64,000 nt of DNA, from positions 1 through 64,000 of the forward strand of contig CAUYLG010047157.1 of NCBI GenBank assembly GCA_963573385.1, read 5' to 3'. Below, one piece after another: positions 40,846 through 57,837 of this stretch. Below the pieces are notes generated by a model. That model was given only the letters and a program-made list of their open reading frames with translations. It searched no databases and had not been told where the DNA came from. The position numbers and the translations under genes are program-made. Position 1 is the stretch's first letter. Each line of letters opens with the position of its first letter. Origin of the DNA: Cacajao melanocephalus (Eukaryota > Chordata > Mammalia > Primates > Pitheciidae).

Positions 40846-43660
40846 TCCATTTTCTTGAACGTTTTGCTATTGATTTCTAAATAATTCTATATTGGGGAAG
40901 GGAATAAGATATGGCAATAATTTTTGATATTGAGACTGTTTTATCGATTTTTTTTTACTTTTTTGACATATATGTTTATAGCTATAAAACTCCCTCCCTT
41001 TTAGTACCACTTTTGCTGTATCCCATTGGTTTTGCTATGTTGTATTTCCATTTTCATTTGTTTCAATACATTTTAAAATTTCCTTCTTAATTTCTTCATT
41101 GACCCAGTGGTCATTCAGGAGCATGTTGTTTAATTTCCATGTGTTTGTGTAGTTTCCAAAGTTCCTCTTCTTATTGATTTCTACTTTTATTCCATTGTGG
41201 TCATAAAAGAGACTTGATATTGATTTTAATTATTTGGATTCTTTTGAGACTTGTTTTGTGGCCTAGCAAGTGGTTTATCTTTGAGAATGTTCCATGTGAT
41301 AAGGAAAAGAATGGGTATTCTGAGGCTGTTGGATGAAATGTTCTATAAATGTCTGTTGTGTCCATTTGCTTCATAGTGCAGACTAAGTCTGATGTTTCTT
41401 TGTGGATTTTCTGTCTTGGTGATCTGTCTAATGCTTAAAGTGGGGTGTTAGTGTCCCCAGCTACTATTGTTTTGGGGTCTACCTTTCTCTTTAGCACTGA
41501 TAATTTTTGCTTTATATCTGTGTTCTCCAGTGTTGGATGTATATATACTTATAATTGTTATATCCTCTAGCAAAAATTGACTCCTTTATTATTATACAAT
41601 GACCTTCTTTGTCTCTTTTTACAGTGTTGTCTTGAAATGCATTTTTATCTGATATAAGTATAGCTACTTCTCTTTTTTTTGGTTTCTATTTGCACAGAAT
41701 ATCTTTTTTCATTCCTTTATATTCAGTCTGTGAGTTTCTTTATAGGTGAAGTGAGTTTCTTATAGGAAGCATATAGTTGGGTCTTGCTTTTTTATCTATT
41801 CAGCCACTCTTTGTCTTTTGATTGGAGACTTTAGTCCATTTACATTCAATGTTCCTATTACTAGGTAAAGACTTACAACTGCCATTTAAAATTTGTTTTC
41901 TGGTTGTTTCATTGGTCCTCTCTTTCCTTCCCTCCCATCCTTCCCTCTCATCCTGCCCTCCCATGCTGCCCTCCCCTCCACTTCCTTCCCCTCCCCTTCC
42001 CTTCCCTTCCCATCTTTCTTTGTGTAAAGTTGACTTTGTGTGGTAGTGTGTTTTAATTTCTTGCATATTGGTTACAGGTTTTTGTTTTGTAGTTACCATG
42101 AAGCTTGCAAATAACATCCTATAACCACTTATTTTAAACTGATGACTACTTAATTCTGATTAAAAAGAAAAGAAAAACAAACTAACAAGCAAAGAAAAAA
42201 CTAGAAAACTCTACATTTTAACTTAATCCCCTCTGGTTTTTAATTTTTTATTGTCTCTATATCTTTTTATACTATCTCTTAAAAAGTTGTTACCATTATT
42301 ATTTTTGATAGGTTTGTCTTTAGTCTTTCTAGTAAAGATATGAGTGGTTCATGTGCCACAATTACAGTGTTAGAGTATTTGTATTTGTCTGTGTACTTAC
42401 TATCACCAGTGAGTTTATACCTTTAGATGATTTCTTGTTGTTTGTTAATGTCCTTTTATTTCAGGTTGGAGAACTCCCATTGGTATTTCTTGTAAGACAG
42501 ATCTGGTATTGATAAAATTTCTCAGCTTTTATTTGTCTGAAAGACTACTTTTCCTTCATGTTTGAAGGATATTTTTGCTGGAGATAATATTCTAGGTTGA
42601 AAGTTGGTTTTCCTTCAGCACTTTTAATATATTTTCCCACTCCCTCCTGGCCTGTAAAGTTCCTGTTGAAAAGTCTGCTGCCAGATGTGTTGGAGTTCCT
42701 TTATATGTTATTTGCTTCTTTTCTCTTGGTGCTTTTAAGATCATTTATTTATCTTTGATCTTTGAAAGTTTGATTATTATAAGCATTGAGGTAGTCTTAT
42801 TTGGGTTGAATCTGCTTGGTGTTTTTTGATCTTCTTGTACCTGGATGTTCATTTCTTTCTTGAGGTTTGGAAGGTTGTTTTTTATTATTTCTCTGATCTT
42901 TCTACCCTGATCTCTCAAAATGTTCCATGTACCGAGGAAAAGATCTGTCTCTTTACCCTGTTCTCTCCCTCTACATCCTCTTTAAGATCAACAACTCTTG
43001 GATTTACCCTTTTGAGGCATTTTCTACATTTCATAGGCATACGTTTTTTTTTTAATTCTTTTTTTGGCTTCATGTATTTTCAGATAACTTCAATTGTCAC
43101 CAGTTCCTTCTTCTGCTTGATCAATTCTGCTGTTGAAAGACTCTTACGCATTTTTCACTTTGACAATTAAACTTTTATAACTCTAGAATTTCTGCTTGAA
43201 TTTTTAGAAATTACTTCAATTTCTTTGTGAAACTTCTCTGATGTAATTCTGAATTCCTTCTCTGTGTTGTCTTGAAGTTTCTTGAGCTTCATCAAGACAG
43301 TTATTTTGAATTCTTTCCTAAAAAGTCACATATCTCTATCATTCTAAGATTGATCACTAATGCCTTGTTTAGTTCATTTGATGAGGTCATATTTTCCTGG
43401 ATATTCTTAATTCTTGCAGATGGTTGTTGATGTCTGGACCTTGAAGAGTTAGATACATACTGTAATCTTCACAATCTGGGCTTGTTTGCATCCATCCTTC
43501 TTGAGAAAGCTTTTCAGGTATTTGAAGGAGATTGACTGTTGTGATTTCAGCCTGTGGTTATTGAAGCTATATCAGCACTAGAGGGTGCCCTAAGCCCAGG
43601 AACACTGCAACTGTTGCTGAGTCCTAGAGGAACCACCTTAGTGGGCTGGAGTTAAAATTT
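40846..43660 (-). mobile_element. Large L1 piece, antisense (ORF2 5' half and upstream)
   Basis: Antisense ORF2 words are clear ('cattgacccagtggtcattc', 'attccattgtggtcataaaa', 'gcatatagttgggtcttgc'). Beyond about 41900 the more upstream parts of the element follow. No frame remains open for long. The T-rich end abuts the second mariner. Confidence 0.8.
41915..42020 (+). repeat. Polypyrimidine (CCTTCC-type) tract
   Basis: About 100 bases almost purely C and T on the plus strand, inside the antisense L1. Confidence 0.9.
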
Positions 43661-44395
43661 AAACAAATTCCTTGTAGTATCGTTTGAAGTCAGGTAGCAT
43701 GATGCCTCCAGCTTTGTTCTTTTTGCTTAGGACTGTCTTGGTTATGCAGGCTCTCTTTCGGTTCCATATGAAGTTTAAAGTGGTTTTTTCCAGTTCTGTG
43801 AAGAAGGTCAGTGAAAAGATTCCCTGTTTAATAAATGGTGTTGGGAAAACTGGTTAGCCATGTGCAGAAAGCTGAAACTGGACCCCTTCCTTATACCTTA
43901 CACTAAAATTAACTCCACATGGATTAAAGATTTAAACATAAGGCCTACCACCATAAAAACCCTAGAAGAAAACCTAGGCAATACTATTCAGGACATAGGC
44001 ATAGGCAAGGACTTCATGACTTAAACACCAAAAGCAATGGCAACAAAAGCCAAAATAGACAAATGGGGTGTAATTAAACTTAAGAGTTTATGCACAGCAA
44101 AAGAAACAATCATTAGAGTGAACCAGCAACCAACAGAATGGGAAAAAAATGTTTGCAATTTATCCATCTGATAAAGGGCCAATATCCAGAATTTACAAAG
44201 AATTAAAGCAGATTTACAGGAAAAAAAAACAAACAAACCCATTCAAAAGTGGGCAAAGAATATGAACAGACATTTTTCAAAGGAAGACATTTAGGAGGCC
44301 AACAAACATATGAAGAAATGCTCAATATCACTGGTCATTAGAGAAATGCAAATCAAAACCACATTGAGATACTTTTCTATTCTCATGACTATACC
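43661..44395. mobile_element. L1 ORF2 piece with inversion junction
   Basis: 43661-43812 is antisense ORF2 ('tcttggttatgcaggctctc'). From about 43813 the sequence is sense ORF2 ('aataaatggtgttgggaaaac', 'taaagggccaatatccagaa'). The sense part ends inside ORF2 with no 3'UTR. Confidence 0.8.
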
Positions 44396-44942
44396 CCAAA
44401 TTCAACCTATGCTTTTAAACTTCATAGTTGTCCATGTGAGCTTTATTCAAAGGCTGAAGATAGCATGAACTCAGTCTTTGAAAATCCAGTGCCCTAGAAC
44501 AAATGGGATGTGGATGTGTGTGGCTATTTCCCACATGCAACAGATAGGGAGCCCTTTGGAAATTCACAGGAGGTTTCTTCAGAACAAGTTAAAGACCCCC
44601 CTTTTTTAAAAAGCAAGGGAAAAGTCAATGAAATATAATCTTTCTTGTGGCAGATAGTACAGATGGAAATAAAAATACAGTAACATAGGGTTTGCTGGTC
44701 TTTCATGACAGCTATATCAAGGTGGTAAAGGCAGGTGGAGACACCAGGACAGTTGACATCAGAGGGGACTTCGTAGGAATAATACAGGGTATATCCAGCT
44801 TGGATATTCCTGGTAGAGGCACAGCCTTGGCCTAGAGTTCATGACACTATGGAGATCTTGGCCTTCCCACTGGGCTGGTGAGAATGTTGTGAGCTGGACC
44901 TCTTCCTCAGTTACCCCTTCTATCATCAAGATTGGAGAATGC

Positions 44943-45000
44943 CTGGGTCTATGGGGTTTCTTAACATGAGACTGGCAAAGACAGGGACAAGGAATTTTGT
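44943..45000 (-). pseudogene. Fossil DEFB129-like exon 1
   Basis: The minus-strand 58 nt aligns without gaps to DEFB129 exon 1, sharing 'TTTGCCAG' and 'CTCATG' blocks and the flanking TTCCTCTCTGG and CCAACC upstream. The start codon position reads ACA (44998-45000) and the donor is GC instead of GT (44941-44942). No stop lies within the exon. The next 250 bases also align in patches with the DEFB129 intron, for example 'ctgtgcctctaccaggaata' against 'ctgtgtcagatgggaatac', so a genomic copy rather than a retrocopy was made. No exon 2 is found; L1 sequence occupies the place beyond 44395. It cannot encode a secreted defensin. Confidence 0.8.
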
Positions 45001-45269
45001 GGTTGGAGAGGCACCAGAGAGGAAGGAGCAATTCTGTGCTGTGAGACAAAGAACGCTTGCCCTTGCAGACTTTTCTATGGGCCTGGTCAATGAGCACAAG
45101 GGAGAAGTTGCTCTTATTAGATGTCTACAAGCAACCCTGTGCCATCAAACTCTTTCCTGACTACTCCTAGACTCCAAATGCCACACAGTAAGCACCACTG
45201 TTAGAGGCCTTAGACAGGAAAGACAAGAAGAAAAAGACATATTCCCATCTTTGAAAAACAAATGATGCC

Positions 45270-45755
45270 AGGGTTACTTACCCACTGCTGCATAATGAAT
45301 TACCCCAAAATGTAGTGGCTTCAAAACAATCATAATTTATTATTATTTCACGGTCTCTATGGGTCAGAAATTCAGGCAGGTCTTAGCAGAGATGGCTTGT
45401 CTCTGCATGATAATATCTGTGATGCCAGCTGGAAAGGCTCAGAGAGTAGGGACTGAAATAATCTGGAGGCCCATTCACTTACATGTCCAGCAAGCAGTTG
45501 ATGCTGGCTGCGAGCTAAAGGCCTTGCTGTCTCCATGTGGCCTGAGCTTTCTTCTAACATGGCGGCTGGCGGCAGAGGGCCAGTCAGAAGCTGTAATGCC
45601 TTGGAAATCACTTGATATATCTTCCATTACATTGCAGTGGTCAGGTTGGTTACAAAGATCTTCCCAGGTTCAAGGACAGGGAGCAGTGACTTCATTTCTT
45701 GTTGAAAAAAATGTCAGCCACACATTATAAAAATGGACTGGTAACTAATATTGCT
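45270..45755 (+). mobile_element. Old LTR- or MER-type repeat, family not assigned
   Basis: 'ttaccccaaaatgtagtggc', 'gggtcagaaattcaggcagg' and the following words belong to a common old interspersed repeat. The 123-aa frame at 45359-45730 is a chance frame within it. Confidence 0.5.
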
Positions 45756-46142
45756 AGCTGTTTTCTTTGAAATGACAAGTTCACTTTGTTAATTTTTGAG
45801 AAAATTTCTGCCAAGTATGTAAGTCTGAACAACCATGCTTTTTCAGTCATTCTTTCAAGTAAAAATGATGTTTCATAAAAAAGTGTCTAGTTCAGTTTAA
45901 AATCCAAATAATTACTTAAGTGATTTTTTTTTCTGGAGATAACCATCATACCTTGTTATACTGCAGAAGTGTTATATATGTACTTTTCATTCTATTACTC
46001 AGAACATAGTGTCAAAAAGGTAAACTGAGGCATAATAAAAAAATTTTTTAAAGCGTTTATTTGAACAAATGGCGATGCATGAATTGGGCAGCTCCAAACC
46101 AGAAGTGGTTTGGGGTCTTCACTTAACAAGTGGGAAGGAAGC
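45756..46142. other. No gene seen
   Basis: Unique or unassigned sequence. 46040-46140 looks like part of an old LTR that resumes after the Alu. Confidence 0.4.
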
Positions 46143-46143
46143 T

Positions 46144-46446
46144 AGGCAAGGTGGCTCATGCCTGTAATCCCAGCACGTTGGAAGGCCAAGGTGGGAGGAT
46201 TGCTTGAATCTAGGAGTTTGAAACCAGCCTGAGAAATATGGTGACAACCCCTTCTCTACAAAAACAAAACAAAACAAAAAATTAGCTGGGCATGATGGTG
46301 CATGGCTGTGGTCCCAGCTACTCAGGAGGCTGAGGTGGGAGGATCGCTTGAACTTAGGAGTTTAAGGCTGCAATGAGCCATTACCATGCCACTGCATTCC
46401 AGCCTGGGTGACAGAGTGAGGCCCTGTCTCAATTAAAAAAAAAAAG
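46144..46446 (+). mobile_element. Alu SINE, sense
   Basis: Complete, with an internal CAAAA repeat in the middle A-rich linker. 'aagtgggaaggaa' and 'aagtggtaaggaac' flank it as a target-site duplication. Confidence 0.94.
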
Positions 46447-47430
46447 TGGTAAGGAACAGGGTTTTATAGAGTAAGTGTGGAAATAATGCAAATAAAATAT
46501 TTGATTGGTGATAGTTTCAAAAGTTGTCTTATTTGGTCTATCCTGCTGGAAAGTACCTTCTTATATAATTATGAGTTATTAGTTACTTTTGATTGGTTGA
46601 GCTTAAGTTCCATTTTTCTTTAATATGGGTGTTTACAAGAAATAGCTTCAATTAAGTTTTGCTTATATTTGCAAATCAAGAAAAGTTATGATCACTTAAG
46701 GGGCCTTGTCTGTTCATGGATTCTCCAGGCCTACTTTCTACTTTAATTTACTTTAACATTAGAACAAAATCTGCTCAAGGATTTAACAAATCTAATGATT
46801 TTTATACTTTGTCAAGTATATTCTTAAGAGTGGCATTTAAAAAATTACAAGTGCCTGGTGATAAGAACCTGACTTCTAGTCACCGATTTGCACCCCTACT
46901 TTGATTTGTGGTAAGGCACTAGCTGTTTTACCTGCATCACTTTGCATTTTCAGGGCCAATGTCAATTTTGTGAAAAGGCAAAATATTATTATAAAACTAG
47001 TTATTAAAAATTATTGTTATGAAAACAATTTTGACCTTGCAGACTCTTTCAAAGGGTTTTGGGGATACCTTGGCATATGCAAACCACATGGAGTAGGATC
47101 ACTGGGTGAACACATTTAACTGATAGATATCTTGAAGAAATTTAGAGAGCTGTGAGAGGCATTTCAAATAGAAGCTGAAAGTAATGAGCAGAATTACCTT
47201 TTAGAGCTACCACTCTGGCTGAAATCTAGAGGCTGCATCTGAGGGTGCATAGGAGTGGCAGTGAAACTGGAGAGAATGAAAGGGCTTTGAGTACAGAATA
47301 CTCAGAACAATTGTGTGTGAAGCATGGGGAAGGGATCACAGAGGTGCCGTACAACCTGCCTTTAACACTCTTTTTCAATTTCCTCTCATACTAACTCCTA
47401 CTCACCTCTCAAGTCTCTGCTTAATTGCAG
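46447..47430. other. No gene seen
   Basis: The first 300 bases probably continue the old LTR interrupted by the Alu. The remainder is unique-looking. Confidence 0.4.
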
Positions 47431-47700
47431 TTTTTCAGGAGAGTCTCTTTAAAATCCCAGACTACTATTGATCACTTAATTTTAACCTCCTATTCATTTC
47501 ATTCCTTTACATTTACATTTCATTCATTTCATTCCTCATTTATTGAGCATCTATTTTGTGCCAGAAACTGTCTTAGGGGATGGCAATATAATAATCTATA
47601 CCACAGAAAGTCCCTGCCATCATGGAGCTTAACATTCAAGTGGGTTAAAACAGATATTGTTCTCGCCCTCATGGAGTTTTCTACTGAACGCTGCACACAG
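47431..47700 (+). mobile_element. Old interspersed repeat with TTCA-type repeats
   Basis: 'cattcattt' units followed by 'tattgagcatctattttgtg' and 'catggagcttaacattca' form a widespread old mammalian repeat pattern. Family not certain. Confidence 0.5.
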
Positions 47701-50640
<2,940 letters not shown>

Positions 50641-50739
50641 ATTAAAATAAAAGGTCTTTTCTTGTTGAATGCTTGGCTACATCCAACAGAAATTGCTGTG
50701 TTTTCTTTTTTTGATGATTGCTATTTGTGTAACAAAATA

Positions 50740-51115
50740 GTTATTATTCATATGCAGTCTCCTATTTATGATGGTTGACATGATTTTTTGACTCTATGAT
50801 GGTGTGAAAGCCACAGGCATTCAGTAGAAACCATACTTCGAGTACCCATACAACCATTCTGTCTTTCACTTTCAATATAGTATTCAATAAATTACAGGAA
50901 ATATTCAACCCTTTATTATAAAGTAGTCTTTTTATTAGATGATTTTGCCCAACTATGTGTGCGAGTAAACATTCAGAGCACACTTAAGATTTAAGTCAGG
51001 CTTGGCTAAGCTATGATGTTAGGTAGGTTAGTTGTATTAAATGAAGTTTTGATGTATGATATTTTCAATTTATGGTTAGTTTATTAGGACATAACTCTCT
51101 CACAAGTTGAGGAGC
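50740..51115 (-). mobile_element. Tigger-like (pogo group) DNA transposon remnant
   Basis: The minus strand carries 'tactcgaagtatggtttcta' and 'cacaacttgtgagag...taag'-type words, which I associate with non-coding parts of Tigger elements. No transposase frame. Confidence 0.5.
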
Positions 51116-51174
51116 ATCTCTTTATCTTTTGGTGCCTATGACCTTCTGTAACAGACAGTCATTTGATGCTTTAG

Positions 51175-51485
<311 letters not shown>

Positions 51486-51579
51486 CTGCTCAGCACCTTT
51501 AACGTACTCCCTATGTTTGTAGAATTCTACATTTCTGTTGGAGATAACCAACTTTCCTCTTAAATGCATGCTCCCCTTC

Positions 51580-51735
51580 CATAATATATAATTGCCACTG
51601 GGAAATGGTTGCCAATGTCTTATTCCCCTTGCATCTGTGTGGGTCATGTGATTTGTTCTTGGCAATGGAATGTGAAGTGAAGTGATGAGTGTCACTGCTG
51701 GGATTAGGCCTTTAAGAATGAGATATGATATCTTC
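51580..51735 (+). mobile_element. MLT1-type LTR fragment
   Basis: 'ggtcatgtgatttgttcttgg', 'caatggaatgtgaagtgaag' and 'gggattaggcctttaagaat' fit the MLT1 pattern. Confidence 0.65.
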
Positions 51736-52363
51736 ATGCCTTCATACATTTGTCTGGAACTCATTGATTTGTTTATGAGAGAAATATAAGGCAAATATAT
51801 TAATTTCTTAAATGGTAAGGTTAACAGGTCTCCTTTTAGAGGGAGATGTGGATTCAGGGGGAGATAGGCTTACTGATATATGTGATGGTGGCCTCTACAA
51901 GTGAGATTCTGGCACTGTCTCTCTGCAACGTGACTAGTGTTGCAGAGAAACCTGGTTTCTGTGTTGCTGCACATCGTAATTCTGCTTATTAGGATAGATC
52001 AGCAGAGGCTCTTGTACTTGGTAATGGACTGTCACGCTGCCCTTTACAGGAACATAATACTTTACAATAATTTAACATCACATGAAGTAGCACATGAATG
52101 TCCTGCCAGTGAGCACCCTCTAGAGGAGTCACAGGATATTTTGCAGGCCTATTCATCACCATTTCTTGTAGGACGAGTCCCAGTCTTCTATTTACTGTTA
52201 ATCTCCTTTTCCTAAGTGTTATGGACAGTGTGTTTGACCTTCACGTTCTTATTGCATACTTCTTAGTTTAGTTTTATATAAAATCATGTAGTATTTTAAA
52301 ACCAAAATAAACTATATACAAAACTATAAAAAATAATCATTCTGGTTGTTAGGGTACAAGATT
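51736..52363. other. No gene seen
   Basis: Unique-looking. A 22-base Alu-end scrap ('gagccaccatgaccggccc') sits at 52367-52385. Confidence 0.5.
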
Positions 52364-52389
52364 GGTGAGCCACCATGACCGGCCCCTGA

Positions 52390-52780
52390 ATATTTCATTT
52401 TTGATGCTATGATGAATAGGGTAGTTTTTGTCAAAATTTCTTTTTCTAATTTTTTGCTAAAATATGCAGGTATATATTTTTGTATACAGACTTTTATTCA
52501 AAAACTTGCTAAATTCATTTATTAGATGTAATAGCTTTTTCATGGGTTCTTTAGGGTTTCCTATGTACATGATCATGTTATCTGCAAATAAGGAAAGTTT
52601 TATCAGTTGAACTTATGAAGACAGAAAGTAGAATGATGAAATCAGAGTCTGGGAGGGGCAGTAGGGGGGGTCAGGGAGGGAGGCGGGGATGGTCAATGTA
52701 GGCTCTGCTGCTTCTATTTTAGATCTACCTATCATGGCATTATTTACTTATCAAAAAATAACAAAAACAAAAAATAAAAT
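52390..52780. mobile_element. Short L1 with inversion junction
   Basis: 52390-52610 is antisense ORF2 ('gtacatgatcatgttatctg'). 52611-52780 reads as sense L1 3'UTR ('agaatgatgaaatcagagtc', G-rich run) with an A-rich tail. Confidence 0.6.
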
Positions 52781-53152
52781 GAAGTTCATTTTGATTTTAG
52801 AAAATAATCTGAAACACACTGTAGCATGAAGACAATACCATGACATTGTTTATTTCAAATACTTTAATCTTTTAATGGCTCTGGACAAAAAGGAATACAA
52901 TAGTCAAATGGCACACTTAAAGCAAATACAGTTACATCTTTAGTAATTAACCAAATATAATTGTGAACCAGTATTAATTTTTGCCCTAGATATTTTGTGC
53001 CTTTATGTAGTGCTTTAGAATTGTTATCCAAATATAAAAAATAGGGGCCCAAATGTACATTTCATAAAATATAAGACACATTCTTTGTACACTTTGCATT
53101 TCAGAAATGCAGTAGAGTGAGAAGGAATAGCAAATTGCAATTCCAACTGGGT

Positions 53153-53638
53153 CCTTTTTTTTTTAACTTTTATTTTAGGTTTGGGAGTATATATGAAGGT
53201 TTGTTCCATAGGTGAACCTGTGTCACAGGGATTTATCTTTTCTGCTCCTCTCCTTCCTCCCACCCTCCAGCCTTAAGGAGACCCCAGTGTCTGTTGTTCC
53301 CTTTTCTGTGTTCATAAGTTCTCATGATTTAACTCTCATTTATAAGTGAGAGCATGTGGTATTTGGTTTTCTGTTCCTGCGTTAGTTTGCTAAGGATAAT
53401 GGCCTCCAGTTCCAACTATATTTCTACAAAAGACATGATCTTGTTCTTTTTTATGGCTGCATAGTATTCCATGGTGTAAACATACCACATTTTCTTTATC
53501 CAGCCTGTCATTGATGGGGATTTAGGTTGATTCCATGTCTTTGCTATGGTGAATAATACTGCAATGAACGTTCTCATGTGTGCATCTTTGAAATAGATTG
53601 ATTTATATTCTTCTGGGTATATACCCAGTAATGGGTCC
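53153..53638 (-). mobile_element. L1 3' end, antisense, 5'-truncated
   Basis: Clear antisense 3'UTR and ORF2 end ('gcatagtattccatggtgta', 'gggtatatacccagtaatgg'). 'tgggtcctttt' and 'atgggtccttt' flank it as a target-site duplication. Confidence 0.93.
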
Positions 53639-54230
53639 TTTAATATTAAACTAATAAAACTAGTTTGTAAGATAATTTATGAATTAAAAGCAGACTCTCT
53701 TAAAGGGAATATGATATTTCTGAATCTATATCAACCTTCTTACAAAGTGCTTACATATTTTGCTGCTGTAATATTATTTGCCTATTTTCCTCTGGGTCAT
53801 TTGTCATGTTCTTATTGATTTGTAGCTATTATTTATATATATTATGGATAGCAATATTTTATGGTATAATGCACATAGATTTTTTGTTCTACTCTGATTG
53901 GCTTTTAATCTTCTACTGATTTTTACCTTCTCCTGAATGCATTTTGTTATGAAGAGGTTATGCATTCTAGTTAAGTCTGTCACTCATTGTTTTAAATAAT
54001 TCTCTTCTGTCCTTGGTATTAGCTTCTTTTCCTCTAAGTTCATTCATTTCTATTGTTTATCTAAATTCTTTTAAATGTTGTTTATTTTCCTGAAATTGAC
54101 TGTTGATCTATTTAGGCATAAAAGTAGATTAGTAAGGACAGCTGACATAGGTTCCTCTGAATTGGTGTTTGTCTATTTTGTCAACAGGTCTTTTTCTTGA
54201 GGTTGAGGGATGAGTGCAGCCTTTTGTGTG
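53639..54230. other. Probable old L1, decayed
   Basis: T-rich L1M-like texture from about 53750 to 54130. No coding signal. Confidence 0.4.
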
Positions 54231-55170
54231 TGCATGAGTGTGCATGTATCAGGGAGTGTCAACTAGAAGGCTATTTTAAACTGAGCGGATGAAAAGCAAG
54301 CAAGCTTACTTTGCTTCATTTTATCTCTTACCCCGTTGTGAAAAGAAATTACTTTGGGGAAGCATAGTTAGAAGGCTAAACATCAAAGTGTTAACAGAGA
54401 GCCGAAATAATGAGTGGCTTGTTTTTTTCTTTTTGCTTATCTTTGCATCTGATTTTTATAGCATAAAATGCTAGTTAACCTTCCTCTCACCTCTAAACAA
54501 AGAATGGCAAAAGAATCTTGCTTTGATTCACCCACCAAGTCTTCGTACAAGGGAATTGGCAATCCCATTTCTTGCCTGGATTCAGCCTGTCCAGTAGTTT
54601 GGAAAGATAACATCTTAAGTAGAATTCAGAGAACATTTCTCAGAAATGAAACATACTTAAAGTCTATTTATAAGTAAGATATTAAAAGCAATTTGTACCA
54701 TTGATCACAACCGGAGGTACAGCAACAAATGTTGAGAGGTGATTTTTTTTTAACTGACCACATCTAAAAAGCAACATTTCATTATCTGTTCCAGCTTACT
54801 CAAGAGGAACTCTATTGCTTAGCTATGAAGGGCTTTGAAAATGAGGAGATTGTGTGCTTCTTGTACCCAATCCAAGATTGCATAAAGCCTGTCTGACATT
54901 AAAGAATTGACACAGAGGAACAAAAAGACTTAGGAATATACTGAAGTGGGCAATCAATACTTCTTCCAGGATGTAATAATGTCATCTTCAGAAATAAGAA
55001 ATATGAATTCTCTCAATCCAGGGTGCCCTCTAAATGATGAATATAATATACAGAGGTAGGTTGTAGAAGGACGTCCAGCCAAGCACATGGCCAGTACATT
55101 TTCTGAGTAAAGCAACATCTTTTATTTGAGCACTTTGTCTTCAATCTCCCTAGGATTGACTCATGGAAGG
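54231..55170. other. No gene seen
   Basis: Unique-looking. Two overlapping plus-strand frames of 61 and 69 aa (54289-54677) lack any supporting feature. Confidence 0.5.
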
Positions 55171-55174
55171 CAGC

Positions 55175-55410
55175 TGCAGGGGCAGCTTAGCATGGTGGCG
55201 AAGCCCTTTAATTTTAGGTTCATGCAGGCTTGTGTTGATTGCAGTTAATTTATTATTGGCTGTGTGACACTGGGCACATTATTAGCTCCCTAAATTGTAG
55301 TTTTCCAATTAAAAAAATTGAGATATATTAATTTCTGCTTCATAGTGTTCCTGTGACAATTAAAGTAAGTAATGCATTTAAAATACATTTGTCATCTACT
55401 CGGCACATGG
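55175..55410 (+). mobile_element. MIR SINE, sense
   Basis: 'ggctgtgtgacactgggcac', 'attgtagttttcc' and 'ttcctgtgacaattaaagta' follow the MIR order. Confidence 0.8.
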
Positions 55411-55439
55411 TAAGAGGTCATGGAGCTGGGAAATGAGTT

Positions 55440-56915
<1,476 letters not shown>

Positions 56916-57194
56916 TTTCCAAAAATTATTTTTGGAAAAAGGAGGCAGAGCAAGATGCCTGAATAGAAGGCTCCACTGATCATCCTCCCTCCCCTGTGCA
57001 AAGGCACCAATTTGACAACTATCTACACGAAAAACACCTTCATGAGAATGAGCGTGCATAGTACTTGATTTTCAATTCCCGTCTTTGAAAGAGGCACTGA
57101 ACGAATAGGAAACACAGTCCTCAATCGCAGCTGCCACCCTGCACTCCCATTCCCACTCCCCTGTCAGGAGCAGCATGCAAAGAGGATCTCTGGG

Positions 57195-57296
57195 TGCTGG
57201 GGAGATAGGGAGAACTCAGCAACTGTGAGGCAGTGAACTCAGTGCTGCTGGGGAGAGAGGGAGAACTCAGCAACTGTGAGGCAGTGAACTCAGTGC
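57195..57296 (+). repeat. 51-bp tandem duplication in L1 5'UTR
   Basis: Units 57195-57245 and 57246-57296 differ by a single base, much less than the age of the host L1 implies, so the duplication is recent. Confidence 0.95.
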
Positions 57297-57813
57297 TGCC
57301 CAGTTAGAGCAGAAAGGAAAATTGGACCAAATGCAGCTGAGTCCCACCCACAGAGAAAGTGTTTCAACCAGCCCTAACCAGAGGGAAATTGCTGATCCCA
57401 GTGGTAGGAACTGGAGTACCTTCAAACCTTTCCACTGTGGGCTAAAGGGCTTTGGGTCTCTAAGTAAACTTGAAAGGCAGACAAAACCACAAGGGCTGCA
57501 ACTCTTAGGTGAGTTCTGGTGCTGAACTGGGCCTAGAGACAGTGGACTAGGGGGTACACGACCTACTAAAACAGTAGTTGAGGCAGCTAAGGGAGTTCTA
57601 ACATCATATTCCTCTAACCCCAGGCTGCACAACTCACAGCTCCAAAAGAGACCATTTTCCTCCACTTGAGGAGAAGAGAGAGAAGGGTAGGAAGGACATC
57701 GTCTTGCATCTTGGATACCAGCTCAGCCACAGCAGGATCGGGCACCAGAGAGTTGTGAGCACCCTTCCAGGCTATAGCTCCTGAAAAGCATCTCTAGACA
57801 CAGCCTGGGCCAG

Positions 57814-57837
57814 AAGGGAACCCACTTGGGTTCCCTT
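57814..57837. repeat. Perfect hairpin, 10-bp arms and 4-base loop
   Basis: AAGGGAACCC, loop ACTT, then its exact reverse complement, within the L1 5'UTR. Confidence 0.9.

Noticed and set aside
41822..43170. Frames of 74-114 aa with membrane-like composition
   Set aside because: T-rich antisense L1 gives Phe/Leu/Ser-rich frames by composition alone.
44759..45097. Minus-strand frame of 112 aa across the fossil exon
   Set aside because: It reads the fossil exon in a different frame and has no defensin cysteine pattern.
45359..45730. Frame of 123 aa
   Set aside because: Falls within an old interspersed repeat and has no start context or domain.
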